Shown: piece after piece, positions 32,789-43,721 of the stretch
How positions within the stretch are numbered: position 1 is the stretch's first letter
How the letters are laid out: every line of letters starts with the position of its first letter
Origin: Microbacterium sp. NC79
Lineage (GTDB): Bacteria > Actinomycetota > Actinomycetes > Actinomycetales > Microbacteriaceae
Length of the DNA: 64,000 bases
Reading direction: 5' to 3'
NCBI RefSeq assembly: GCF_019061125.1
Contig: NZ_JAHQYI010000001.1
Location: forward strand, 62,001-126,000
Notes under the pieces: model-generated
The model's database searches: none
The model's input: the letters and a program-made list of their open reading frames with translations, nothing else
What the model was told of the DNA's origin: nothing
Position numbers and translations under genes: made by a program

Positions 32789-33526
32789 GTGAATCACATC
32801 AGCTCTGAAGCCCGCGAACTCATGACCGCATCAACGGAGCCGGTGGTTGTCGTCACCGGGGCCTCAAGTGGAATCGGAGCGGCAACGGTCCAGGATTTGG
32901 CCGCCGATCATCTCGTGATTGCGGTGGGGCGTGACGTCGCGCGACTTAACCGCGTCGCGACTGCGTCGCGCGTAGGTGCCGTGGTTCCGCTCGCCGTCGA
33001 CCTCACGGATGCGGATGCCGTTGCCCTCGCGTTCGCCGACTTGCCCCGAGTGGATGCTCTCGTGAATAATGCGGCGGTGATGTTTCGCACATCTGCAGCG
33101 ACGCTCACTCCGCATCAGTTTCGCGAAATGCTCGAGGTGAACGTCGTCGCGCCCGCGAACCTCACGCGCATACTGTTGCCAATGCTGACCGCAGCGCGCG
33201 GCACAATCGTCTTCACCGGTTCCGGCGCCTCGCGCAACCCGGTTCCGCATCACATCGCCTACGCGTCATCGAAATATGCGCTGCAGGGGTTTGTCGACAG
33301 TCTGCGCATGGAGGTTGCCGCGGACGGCGTTCGCGTCGCGACGGTTGCTCCCGGCCCGACCGCGACGGTGGGGGCGTATCGCATGGATGGGCTTCCCGAC
33401 GATAGCGAAGCAGGCGACCGCATCGACCCGAGCACGGTGGCGCGCTCGATCAGGCACGTCGTTGATGCCCCCGCAGACACGCAGCTCACTGAAGTGTGGG
33501 TGCGCCCACGCATCGAGCGCCGCTAG
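32789..33526 (+). CDS. Short-chain dehydrogenase/reductase
   Basis: A protein of 245 residues. TGASSGIGAATVQ is the cofactor loop, VNNAAVMFRT the NNAG-type motif, and SGASRNPVPHHIAYASSKYA contains the Tyr-x-x-x-Lys pair with a preceding Ser. The substrate is unknown. It starts with GTG after AAAGG, and TAACGT upstream (32759-32764) may be its own -10. The neighbour upstream is another NADP oxidoreductase. Confidence 0.87.
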   Translation: MNHISSEARELMTASTEPVVVVTGASSGIGAATVQDLAADHLVIAVGRDVARLNRVATASRVGAVVPLAVDLTDADAVALAFADLPRVDALVNNAAVMFRTSAATLTPHQFREMLEVNVVAPANLTRILLPMLTAARGTIVFTGSGASRNPVPHHIAYASSKYALQGFVDSLRMEVAADGVRVATVAPGPTATVGAYRMDGLPDDSEAGDRIDPSTVARSIRHVVDAPADTQLTEVWVRPRIERR

Positions 33527-33573
33527 GCGACAGCCCACAGCGCCCGTACCCGCTTGTCGACAGCGTCGCGCCG

Positions 33574-35340
33574 CTAGCAGGTGGTTTTTGCCTGGATGCG
33601 CAGGAAGCGGTTGCCAGTCCAGGTGAGCAGCGTAGGCAAGAATTCGCTATTCCCATAGAGCATGCTGATGTGATCGGCCTCGGGGATGGTGCGGTAGGCG
33701 AGTGGCGTTTTTGCGGCGCAGAGCGAGGCAACATAGCCGTTTTGCACGCTCATCTTGATGAGGGGATCGTCGCCCCCCGCGACGATAAGCAGCGGTATGT
33801 CGGCGCTCGGTTGGGGAATGTTCTCGCGCAGGCGATCGCCAAGTGGCCCCGTGCGCGGATCGATGCGAAACAGTGAAGGGTCAATAAGTCTGGTCGCTAC
33901 GACGAGCGCACTTCGCCAGCTACCGGGGCCGTCCAAGCACCGCGATGGCACGTCTCGCGCCGCACTCATAATTCCGGGGCGGAGGTAGTCAGACATTTGC
34001 ACGTCGTCGTAGTACTGGTCGTAGGCGTGGAGCACAAACGCAGCGAACACCATCCCGCCTGTGACCGAGTCCATGGTGCTGACCAGCGCGGTCAGGTCGC
34101 TCACCGGGCTGATCGCGGCAACTCCGCGCACGTCAAGCTGTGGTGCATACTCCGCAGCGATTTGCGACGCAGCCAGTGCCGCGTGTCCACCCTGCGAGTG
34201 GCCCCATACGACTGTGGTGCGTGAGATGCGCAGGTCGATCAGTGAGTATGCGGCCCGGGTCGCGTCGAGCACCGCGCGGCCGCTGTCTTCGCTGATGAGA
34301 TAGGGATGCTCACCCGGTGTGCCGAGACCCACGTAGTCGGGTGCGACGAGTGCCCACCCGTTCTTAATGATGTGTTGCGCCGCAAACATTCCGCCTGAAC
34401 GGAACATGTCTGGCTGGAGCGAGGGCGCACACGGGCGAGTGATTCCGGTCGTCGAGTGCGCCCAGGTGACAGAAGGGTGGGTCTGATCGTCGTCAGGGGA
34501 GATGGCGATCGCACTGGCCACTTCAATGGTTCCGTCACTGGCCTGAGTTGAGTAGAGAAAGCGGAACCCCACAGCGCCCTGCGGGATGCCGTCGGCGAGC
34601 GGTTCGTAGTGAATAAGTTTGCCTGGCGCGTCCGGAAGGTTACGCGGTGCGGCGTAGAACGTATCGGTGACGGTCTGTGGCCCGGTCTGCACGATCGTTG
34701 CCGCCACCGCAACGACGGCAGCGGTGGCGGTCGCGAGTGCGACGATCGATCGGCCAAAGCGGCGCCAGCCCGTGCGCTTACGTCGCTCTTTGGGAAGCGA
34801 TTGCCGAGGAAGTGCACGCCAACCGGCGTCGACGCCGGTAATCACGAGCCAGGCTCCGAACACGACAGAGAGCACGACGAGTGAAATATCGCGCCAGAAG
34901 AATGCCACCACGCCGAAGAGGACTGTCGCGACGGCGATCGTGGTGCCGGCAATTCTCTCGTCGAGCGGTCGGTCGCCATGCGCCATGACCCAGATGCGGT
35001 ATCCGCCGAGGGCGACGAGGCCGATGCCGACCAGGACGGTCAGTGCGAGCACCGTGAGCCACTGTGCTTGGAGCACAACAATGCCGACGGAAATCCAGAT
35101 CGTTGCGGTGACGATGCGCCATCGCACGCTCGCCGCTGTGTGCCACAGTGCGAGCGTCCCCTCGGTGATCGCGCCGACACCGATCACGATGGCGAGGACA
35201 TCGAGGGAGAGTGTGGGGCGCCCAATGAGAAGGCCACCTGCCGCGATAGCAACACAGGCAATCGCCACGCGCACCTGCCAGGGCAGTTTCGCGAGCGCTT
35301 GCGCAATCAGCGCTTCTCGCAGGGCAATCTTCTCTGGCAT
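33574..35340 (-). CDS. HdeD-like membrane domain fused to a secretory lipase domain
   Basis: A protein of 588 residues. The first 200 residues or so hold six helices in the DUF308/HdeD pattern (repeated short helix pairs with GLLIGRPTLSLDVLAIVIG). A further helix (about 210-230) leads to an alpha/beta hydrolase of the secretory lipase (LIP) family: VAPDYVGLGTPGEHPY, the nucleophile elbow GHSQGG, and a late His in EADHISMLYG. The hydrolase should face outside. The start is the ATG at 35340, with AAGGAG 5 nt upstream. I know of no function for this fusion; anchoring a lipase or esterase in the membrane is a reasonable reading. Confidence 0.75.
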   Translation of the reverse strand: MPEKIALREALIAQALAKLPWQVRVAIACVAIAAGGLLIGRPTLSLDVLAIVIGVGAITEGTLALWHTAASVRWRIVTATIWISVGIVVLQAQWLTVLALTVLVGIGLVALGGYRIWVMAHGDRPLDERIAGTTIAVATVLFGVVAFFWRDISLVVLSVVFGAWLVITGVDAGWRALPRQSLPKERRKRTGWRRFGRSIVALATATAAVVAVAATIVQTGPQTVTDTFYAAPRNLPDAPGKLIHYEPLADGIPQGAVGFRFLYSTQASDGTIEVASAIAISPDDDQTHPSVTWAHSTTGITRPCAPSLQPDMFRSGGMFAAQHIIKNGWALVAPDYVGLGTPGEHPYLISEDSGRAVLDATRAAYSLIDLRISRTTVVWGHSQGGHAALAASQIAAEYAPQLDVRGVAAISPVSDLTALVSTMDSVTGGMVFAAFVLHAYDQYYDDVQMSDYLRPGIMSAARDVPSRCLDGPGSWRSALVVATRLIDPSLFRIDPRTGPLGDRLRENIPQPSADIPLLIVAGGDDPLIKMSVQNGYVASLCAAKTPLAYRTIPEADHISMLYGNSEFLPTLLTWTGNRFLRIQAKTTC

Positions 35341-35474
35341 GGTCTCCTTATTCCACACCACTTCTATGGCAGCCGGGGTCCGGTTTGCGGTGAGTGTCCT
35401 GCATACCGGGTTTACGCACCCGAAATGCTTGCAGTGCACAATGGCGAAAGGCCGATTGTGAAACGAGGAGAACG

Positions 35475-35906
35475 ATGACCGACGCAGCAAACCTAAACTT
35501 CCGATCCCGTCGCTGGGTGAAGCCCGAAGACCTCAATGCGCACGGAACACTCTTCGGTGGGAGTTTGCTGCGGTGGATTGACGAAGAAGCGGCGATTTAC
35601 GCCATCATCCAGATCGGTAATCCGCGGGCCGTGACCAAGCTCATTTCCGAGATCGAGTTTGTATCGTCAGCGCGGCAGGGTGATCTCATCGAACTGGGCA
35701 TGCTTGCGACGGATTTTGGCCGCACCTCCATAACGATGCGCGCCGAGGTGCGCAACATGATCACGAAGGAGCGCATCCTCGCGATCGACCGGATCGTCTT
35801 TGTAGGCGTTGACGAAGATGGGCGCCCGCTGCCGCACGGCTATACGAACATCACATATGACCGCGACCGCCTGCCAAAGGCGCAGAGCGGAACCGTCGAC
35901 GGTTAA
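35475..35906 (+). CDS. Acyl-CoA thioesterase (hotdog fold, YciA-like)
   Basis: A protein of 143 residues. VKPEDLNAHGTLFGGSLLRWIDEEAA is split in the usual way between the substrate loop and the long hot-dog helix with its catalytic Asp; FVSSARQGDLIELG is the conserved strand. It hydrolyses acyl-CoA to free acid. GAGGAG precedes the ATG at 35475. Confidence 0.87.
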   Translation: MTDAANLNFRSRRWVKPEDLNAHGTLFGGSLLRWIDEEAAIYAIIQIGNPRAVTKLISEIEFVSSARQGDLIELGMLATDFGRTSITMRAEVRNMITKERILAIDRIVFVGVDEDGRPLPHGYTNITYDRDRLPKAQSGTVDG

Positions 35907-36028
35907 TTCCGGCAGCTCACTTGCCGAGACGTTAAATTCGGCTGTTTTTGAAAGTCGATTTGGTCGGATGAACAACTGATCCTTCTTTACGGTGGAACTA
36001 ACCCACTCCACGCACGAGGGATTTGCGC

Positions 36029-36886
36029 ATGACGGCACCGCTGCCGAACACCCCACTCAGCACAGCACGCCTTGCTGCTGAGGCGCGGGCGGTGTACTTC
36101 ATCTCGGATAGCACGGGTGTGACGGCCGAGACGCTCGGCAATGCTCTTCTCGCGAACTTTCCGGATACCCGCTTTCGGCGGCACACGGTTCCGTTCGTTT
36201 CTACCGTTTCTGGAGCGAAGAAGCTTCTGGCGACGCTGACGCGCAGTCGCGAAGCGGGTGAGCATCCGCTCATCTTCACGACCGTGAAGTCTGCCGACGT
36301 GCTGGCGGTATTGCACGCGTCGGAGTTTGAGACGATCGACCTGCTTGGCGGGCACTTGCGCGAGCTGGAGTTGGCTCTGGGTACGGCGGCTTCTGTGCGA
36401 CCAGGCTCGTTTCACGGGCTGGGCGATGCGGAAAGGTACTTCGCGCGCATGCGTGCGGTGGAGTACGCCATTGAGCACGACGATGCACAGAGCTTCCGTG
36501 CACTTGACCAGGCCGACGTCATAATCATTGCGCCATCGCGGTGCGGTAAGACGCCCACCACGATGTACCTCGCTCTGCAATACGGTCTGTTGGTGGCGAA
36601 CTACCCGCTCACTGATGACGATTTTCCGACGGAGACGCTGCCGCCGACCGTCGCCCCCTACGCGAAGAAGTGCTTCGGCCTCACCACGACCCCGTTGCGC
36701 CTCAGCCAGGTTCGCCACGAGCGCCGCCCCGACTCGGTCTACGCCTCGCTCGCGCAGTGCACCCTGGAGTTGCGCCGCGCCGAAGACCTCTACCGCCGCA
36801 ATCGCGTGCCGTTCTTGAACTCTTCAACGAAGTCGGTTGAAGAGATGTCCGCCGTCATCATGCAATCCATGCGCCTACGGGCCTAG
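36029..36886 (+). CDS. ppsR: PEP synthase regulatory kinase/pyrophosphorylase (PSRP, DUF299)
   Basis: A protein of 285 residues. YFISDSTGVTAETLGNALL opens it, and APSRCGKTPTTMYLA is the DUF299 P-loop. The family switches PEP synthase or PPDK off by ADP-dependent phosphorylation of the Thr two residues before the catalytic His, and on again by phosphate-dependent pyrophosphorolysis. The target gene, ppsA, starts 57 nt downstream, so the substrate is clear. GAGGG lies 8 nt before the ATG at 36029; a TTG two codons upstream is less likely. Confidence 0.9.
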   Translation: MTAPLPNTPLSTARLAAEARAVYFISDSTGVTAETLGNALLANFPDTRFRRHTVPFVSTVSGAKKLLATLTRSREAGEHPLIFTTVKSADVLAVLHASEFETIDLLGGHLRELELALGTAASVRPGSFHGLGDAERYFARMRAVEYAIEHDDAQSFRALDQADVIIIAPSRCGKTPTTMYLALQYGLLVANYPLTDDDFPTETLPPTVAPYAKKCFGLTTTPLRLSQVRHERRPDSVYASLAQCTLELRRAEDLYRRNRVPFLNSSTKSVEEMSAVIMQSMRLRA

Positions 36887-36943
36887 TGCACACAACGCGC
36901 TAGACCCCATCGCATTAACCCGCTCAACAGGGAGTATTTCCAA

Positions 36944-39328
<2,385 letters not shown>

Positions 39329-39334
39329 TAAACG

Positions 39335-39380
39335 AAAAGCCGGGCCAGGCTGACTGATTCAGTCGCCTGGCCCGGCTTTT
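39335..39380. terminator. Strong bidirectional terminator
   Basis: AAAAGCCGGGCCAGGC pairs exactly with GCCTGGCCCGGCTTTT, with GACTGATTCAGTC inside. It serves ppsA and the convergent desaturase gene. Confidence 0.92.
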
Positions 39381-39386
39381 GCGTTG

Positions 39387-40502
39387 CTATGCGCGGCTTG
39401 CCAACAGCGGGCACTCGAACGGGTCGCGGGCCGCAAGGCCGACCTCATTCAGATACGCAATCACGCGGGCATAGGACTGCCGCAGCGTCGTCTCGGTGTA
39501 GGGAACGCCCTCGGTCTTGCAGAACTCCTGCACGATGAGGCGCGTCTGTGCGAGGTAGGGGCGCGCCATCGACGGGAACAGGTGGTGCTCGATCTGATAG
39601 TTCAGTCCGCCCATGAGCGACGTTGCCCACCAGCCGCCACGAATATTGCGTGACGTGCGGACCTGCTTGGAGAAGAAGTCGAGGCGCGCGTCGGGAGCGA
39701 TGATCGGCATGCCCTTGTGGTTGGGGGCGAAGACGCCACCCATGTACACGCCGAAGACGGCCAGCATGACGGCGACAAACGCCAGTGCCTTGCCCAGCGG
39801 AAGGAACGCGAAGATCGGACCGAACACGAGCACAGTGCGCACGGCGAGCATGCCGAGCTCGATGAAACGGCCAGGCGTCTTCTGTCGCCGCAAGAGGTGG
39901 CGCACGCTGTGCATGTGCAGGTTCAGGCCCTCAAGGGTGAGCAGCGGGAAGAACAGCCAGCCCTGCTTACGCGTGATGAGTTTGCGAAGGCCGGTAGCGG
40001 TGCGAGCGTCTTCTTCGAGGAAGGAGATCGTGTCCATCGCGACGTCGGGATCTTTGTGAGCCTGGTTCGGGTTCGCGTGGTGGCGGGTGTGCTTGTTGTC
40101 CCACCACGAAAAGCTCATGCCGACAATGGCGATCAGCACACGCGCGAGTCGCAGGTTGGCGGGTCCGCGCGTCAGAATCTGACGGTGGGCCGCCTCGTGC
40201 GCGAGGAAAGCCACCTGGGTGAACAAGATGCCAAGGGCAAATGCCGGAACCAGTTGCCACCAGCTGTCGCCGATGAAGACAGCGGCGGTGATGACTCCAG
40301 CAAAGCCGATGGCGATGGCAACGCCGACGAGCGCGTAGAACCAGGGCGTGCGCCGCATGAGACCCGACTCGCGGATAATCGCCGCAAGTGCCGTGTAGCT
40401 CCGCGTGAGCGGAGGAAAGTCGCCCTGGCGAGCATACGTTTGGCGGATAGGGCCGAGGGTAGGTGCCATTTCGGCAACGGTGGGGGAGATAATCCACGTC
40501 AT
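39387..40502 (-). CDS. Acyl-lipid/acyl-CoA desaturase
   Basis: A protein of 371 residues. Three His boxes bind the di-iron centre: HEAAH, HTRHH and QIEHHLFP, the last with Gln as in front-end (delta-6-like) desaturases. About four helices anchor it in the membrane. It should introduce a double bond in membrane fatty acids, often for cold adaptation. The start (ATG at 40502) has no clear ribosome site; an ATG eleven codons later is possible. Confidence 0.85.
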   Translation of the reverse strand: MTWIISPTVAEMAPTLGPIRQTYARQGDFPPLTRSYTALAAIIRESGLMRRTPWFYALVGVAIAIGFAGVITAAVFIGDSWWQLVPAFALGILFTQVAFLAHEAAHRQILTRGPANLRLARVLIAIVGMSFSWWDNKHTRHHANPNQAHKDPDVAMDTISFLEEDARTATGLRKLITRKQGWLFFPLLTLEGLNLHMHSVRHLLRRQKTPGRFIELGMLAVRTVLVFGPIFAFLPLGKALAFVAVMLAVFGVYMGGVFAPNHKGMPIIAPDARLDFFSKQVRTSRNIRGGWWATSLMGGLNYQIEHHLFPSMARPYLAQTRLIVQEFCKTEGVPYTETTLRQSYARVIAYLNEVGLAARDPFECPLLASRA

Positions 40503-40873
40503 TCCTATTGGCCGAATGCCGAAGCACTCAGGATGAGCAACGATCGAGCGCCGCCGCTTGTGGCCAACCTACCCGCACCCGTATGCCCTTCCGCGTATGT
40601 ATGTCCCATCCGCATGGACGCCTTCGGGAACTCTCGGGAAAGAAATGTCAGCGCCTGGTACGCCTGTGAATGACACGAAGACGTCGGATTCGGCGGAACC
40701 ATGCCGGAAACGCCTACACCACGCGTTCGCAGGTTGACTGCCCCGAGATTCGAGGCAAACTCATAGTTCCCATTGAAGGCGAACCGGGTTTGTGAGAAAA
40801 ACCTCACAGGTGGGAATGGCTACGCGAGCGCAAGTCCCCGCGGAAAATGGCTGATCGCGACGATACTGGAGGA
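40503..40873. other. 371-nt divergent intergenic region
   Basis: It separates the desaturase and the AGCS symporter. I see one palindrome, TGTGAG/CTCACA (40791-40796 and 40803-40808), about 65 nt before the symporter start, and one copy of CGGAACC near 40693. I looked for a glycine riboswitch, which often precedes this symporter family, and found none. No gene is supported. Confidence 0.5.
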
Positions 40874-42328
40874 ATGGATGCGCTCAATGACTTCGTGCTG
40901 ACCGCCGGTGACACCCTGTGGACCTGGATCGTGCTTCCGGTTCTCTTGATGTTGGGCCTGTACTTCACCGCACGCTCCGGCATTGTGCAATTCCGCATGA
41001 TCCCCGACATGTTCCGCACACTGACCGACAAGACACCCCTCGATGAGCACGGTAAGAAGCAGTCGGTCTCGGCCTTTCAGGCCTTCACAATTTCGGCCGC
41101 ATCACGCGTCGGCGTTGGAAACATTGCGGGTGTCGGCACGGCGATTGCGCTTGCGGGTCCTGGCGCGGTGTTCTGGATGTGGACGATGGCCTTCATCGGT
41201 GGTGCCTCCAGCTTCATCGAGTCGACGCTCGGCCAGACCTTCAAGATTCGCGATAAGGACGGCTTCCGTGGCGGCCCCGCTTACTACATGCAGTACGGCT
41301 TGGGTAAGCGCTGGATGGGCATTCTGTTTGCCATCATCCTGATTGTCTGTTTCCCCTTCGCGTTCAGCTCGCTGCAGGCCAACACCATCACCGACGCGTT
41401 TTCGACAACGGCCGGTGGTGGCGATTGGATGCCGTGGGTTGTCGGTATTGCGCTTGCCATTTTGACGGCGCTCGTCGTTTTCGGCGGTGTCCGCCGCATT
41501 GCCTCGGTCACGCAAGCCGTGGTTCCGCTGATGGCCCTCGGATACCTGTTTCTCGGCCTCGTCGTGGTGGGAATGCACATTGACCGCATCCCTGAGGTGT
41601 TCGCCTCAATTTTCACCGAGGCGTTCGGGTTCGGTGAAGTCGCTGCCGGAGCGCTGGGCTACATCATCATGACGGGCGTCAAGCGCGGCATGTTCTCCAA
41701 CGAGGCCGGTCTCGGTTCAGCGCCGAACGCGGGTGCTTCCGCGGCGGTCACGCACCCGGTTAAGCAGGGTCTCGTGCAGACACTGGGCGTGTACTTCGAC
41801 ACCTTCCTGGTGTGCTCGATCACCGCGTTCATCATTCTGGTCGCCACCCCGGATCTGTCTGACGCCGTTGTCGGAATCTCGCTCACCCAGAATGCCCTCA
41901 CGTCGACACTGGGCTCGTGGGCGAACATCGCGCTCACCGTCATTGTCTTCCTGCTGGCGTTCAGCTCCATCCTTGGCAACTACTACTACGGCGAATCCAA
42001 CATCGAGTTCATTTCGTCAAACCGCACGGTGCTGACCGTCTACCGGTTGCTCGCTGTCATCGCGATTTTGGTCGGCTCGGTTGCTTCCTCCGACCTGATC
42101 TGGAACACGGCCGACGGCATCATGGGGCTGATGGCGCTGGTGAACCTGACCGCGATCGCGTTGCTATCGCCCATCGTTTTCCGTCTCCTGAAGGACTACT
42201 CGGCGCAACGCCGAGCAGGCAAGGATCCGGTCTTTACGCGGGACAGGATGCCCGAGGTCAACGGCATCAGCTGCTGGGAGAACGAGCAGTCGGTGACCGG
42301 AACCATTCGCGTCATCCCCCAGCAGTAG
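40874..42328 (+). CDS. Alanine/glycine:cation symporter (AGCS family)
   Basis: A protein of 484 residues with about eleven helices. AASRVGVGNIAGVGTAIALAG, GGPAYYMQYGLG, GVKRGMFSNEAGLGSAPNA and SSILGNYYYGESNIEF are the AGCS signature blocks. It takes up alanine or glycine with Na+ or H+. The start at 40874 gives the usual family N-terminus, but GGAGG touches the ATG too closely; an ATG at 40847 is the other option. Confidence 0.9.
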   Translation: MDALNDFVLTAGDTLWTWIVLPVLLMLGLYFTARSGIVQFRMIPDMFRTLTDKTPLDEHGKKQSVSAFQAFTISAASRVGVGNIAGVGTAIALAGPGAVFWMWTMAFIGGASSFIESTLGQTFKIRDKDGFRGGPAYYMQYGLGKRWMGILFAIILIVCFPFAFSSLQANTITDAFSTTAGGGDWMPWVVGIALAILTALVVFGGVRRIASVTQAVVPLMALGYLFLGLVVVGMHIDRIPEVFASIFTEAFGFGEVAAGALGYIIMTGVKRGMFSNEAGLGSAPNAGASAAVTHPVKQGLVQTLGVYFDTFLVCSITAFIILVATPDLSDAVVGISLTQNALTSTLGSWANIALTVIVFLLAFSSILGNYYYGESNIEFISSNRTVLTVYRLLAVIAILVGSVASSDLIWNTADGIMGLMALVNLTAIALLSPIVFRLLKDYSAQRRAGKDPVFTRDRMPEVNGISCWENEQSVTGTIRVIPQQ

Positions 42329-42367
42329 CGGCTGTTGATCGTCGCACCGGCAGTAAGCTCGAGAGCT

Positions 42368-42907
42368 ATGGCTGCTGGTGCGACGATCTATAACTTCACG
42401 GTGAACCTCGCCGACCTTGACCGGTCGGTCTACGAAGAGCTCACGTTGCGCGTCGCGCAGCACCCCTCCGAGACGGGCGCCTACATGCTGACGCGTGTGC
42501 TCGCGTACTGCCTTGAATATGAAGAGGGCATCGACTTCACATCGGGTATTGCGTCGGTCGATGAGCCCGCCATTTTGGTGAAGGATCTCACCGGGCGTGT
42601 GCTCGCGTGGATCGAGGTGGGCGCTCCTGACGCTTCTCGCCTGCACTTCGGTAGCAAGCTTGCCGAGCGCACGACGCTGTATACCCACCGGGATCCGGCA
42701 AAAGTTGTCACAGCGTGGTCGGGTAAGACGATTCACCAGGCAGACAAGATCACGATCCATAGTTTCGACAACGGATTCATCGACGATGCCGTGGGCGCCC
42801 TTGAGCGACGCAACACCATGACGGTCTCCGTGACAGAAGGACACCTCTACCTCGACCTGAACGGCCGCAACTTCGAGACGGCGATCCACCAGACTCCCGC
42901 TGCCTAG
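42368..42907 (+). CDS. YaeQ-family protein
   Basis: A protein of 179 residues with AAGATIYNFTVNLADLDRSV at the start and EEGIDFTSGIAS, the YaeQ pattern (PD-(D/E)XK-like fold, active site reduced). YaeQ was linked to transcription antitermination in enterobacteria, but its function is not settled. TAAGCT ends 8 nt before the ATG. Confidence 0.85.
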   Translation: MAAGATIYNFTVNLADLDRSVYEELTLRVAQHPSETGAYMLTRVLAYCLEYEEGIDFTSGIASVDEPAILVKDLTGRVLAWIEVGAPDASRLHFGSKLAERTTLYTHRDPAKVVTAWSGKTIHQADKITIHSFDNGFIDDAVGALERRNTMTVSVTEGHLYLDLNGRNFETAIHQTPAA

Positions 42908-42928
42908 GTTCCGGGTCAGAGAACAAGC

Positions 42929-42964
42929 CCCGTCTGTGCGCGCCCCCACGCGCGCACAGACGGG
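42929..42964. terminator. Bidirectional terminator
   Basis: CCCGTCTGTGCGCGC pairs with GCGCGCACAGACGGG around CCCCAC, a perfect 15-bp stem between convergent genes. Confidence 0.85.
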
Positions 42965-42977
42965 ACTCACTCATCGC

Positions 42978-43553
42978 TTACTTGAGCGCGATGAGTTCTC
43001 CCTCGTCGGTGAACATGTTGTCCTTCACCATGAGGAATTCAGCGACCGTGCCGGCCGGAACATCAAAGACAACCGGCCCAGCCATCGTGTTGCCTGGATT
43101 CACTCCCAGCGCCCACGAAACGTCGGAGTCAAGGTAGATCGGCGCCATCGAGTCGGCGTCGTACTGCTTACCCTCGTTGTCGATCAACGTAACGTAGCTA
43201 TCGAAGAACGTCTCCGACTTGGTTCCGATGTTCTTCACCGCCAGGTCGACCTGCAAGAACGTGCCCTGTGCATCGTGCGAGAGAGGCGAGCTACCGATGC
43301 TGGGGCCGAGATCAGCGGAACCGGTGACAGTGAATTCGAAGGAGCCGAGCGTGACAGGGATGTTCAGGCCCGGAACCGCGGGCTCTGCCGGTGCTTCCGC
43401 TGGAGCTTCCGCTGGCGTGCTTTCACCGGTGCTGGACTCGCCGGGGTCGACCGCTCCGGTGTTGGAGCCGGCGGACGTTGACGAGCATCCGGTCAGGACG
43501 AGCGCCAGCAGTGCGGCGGAGGTGGCGGCAGTGAGGGTGAGTCGACGCATCAT
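42978..43553 (-). CDS. DUF4352-type lipoprotein
   Basis: A protein of 191 residues. Lipobox LTGC near residue 23 is followed by a Ser/Thr/Pro/Glu-rich linker and a beta-sandwich domain (GTFLQVDLAVKNIGTKSETFF) of the DUF4352/telomeric-repeat-like type seen in Gram-positive surface lipoproteins. The role is unknown. The start is the ATG at 43553, with AAAGGA 5 nt upstream. It diverges from the histidine kinase. Confidence 0.78.
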   Translation of the reverse strand: MMRRLTLTAATSAALLALVLTGCSSTSAGSNTGAVDPGESSTGESTPAEAPAEAPAEPAVPGLNIPVTLGSFEFTVTGSADLGPSIGSSPLSHDAQGTFLQVDLAVKNIGTKSETFFDSYVTLIDNEGKQYDADSMAPIYLDSDVSWALGVNPGNTMAGPVVFDVPAGTVAEFLMVKDNMFTDEGELIALK

Positions 43554-43709
43554 GAGATTCCTTTGTTTGAGGGCCAGGGCCCGAGGTGCTGAATCCATCA
43601 CATCGACATCGCGGCACCTGCCACCACGACCGAACGCACAGAGTTCGATAGACGAAAGATGGGGTCAATCGCAGACGAAAGGTGGTGAAGCGGTGTCAGT
43701 GCCGCGCCA

Positions 43710-43715
43710 TACGAT
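43710..43715 (+). promoter_or_regulatory. Leaderless -10 box (TACGAT)
   Basis: TACGAT ends 6 nt before the ATG of the histidine kinase gene. Confidence 0.6.
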
Positions 43716-43721
43716 CGAGGC

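Noticed and set aside
40503..40873. Glycine riboswitch before the AGCS symporter
   Set aside because: No aptamer consensus or tandem aptamer pattern is visible.
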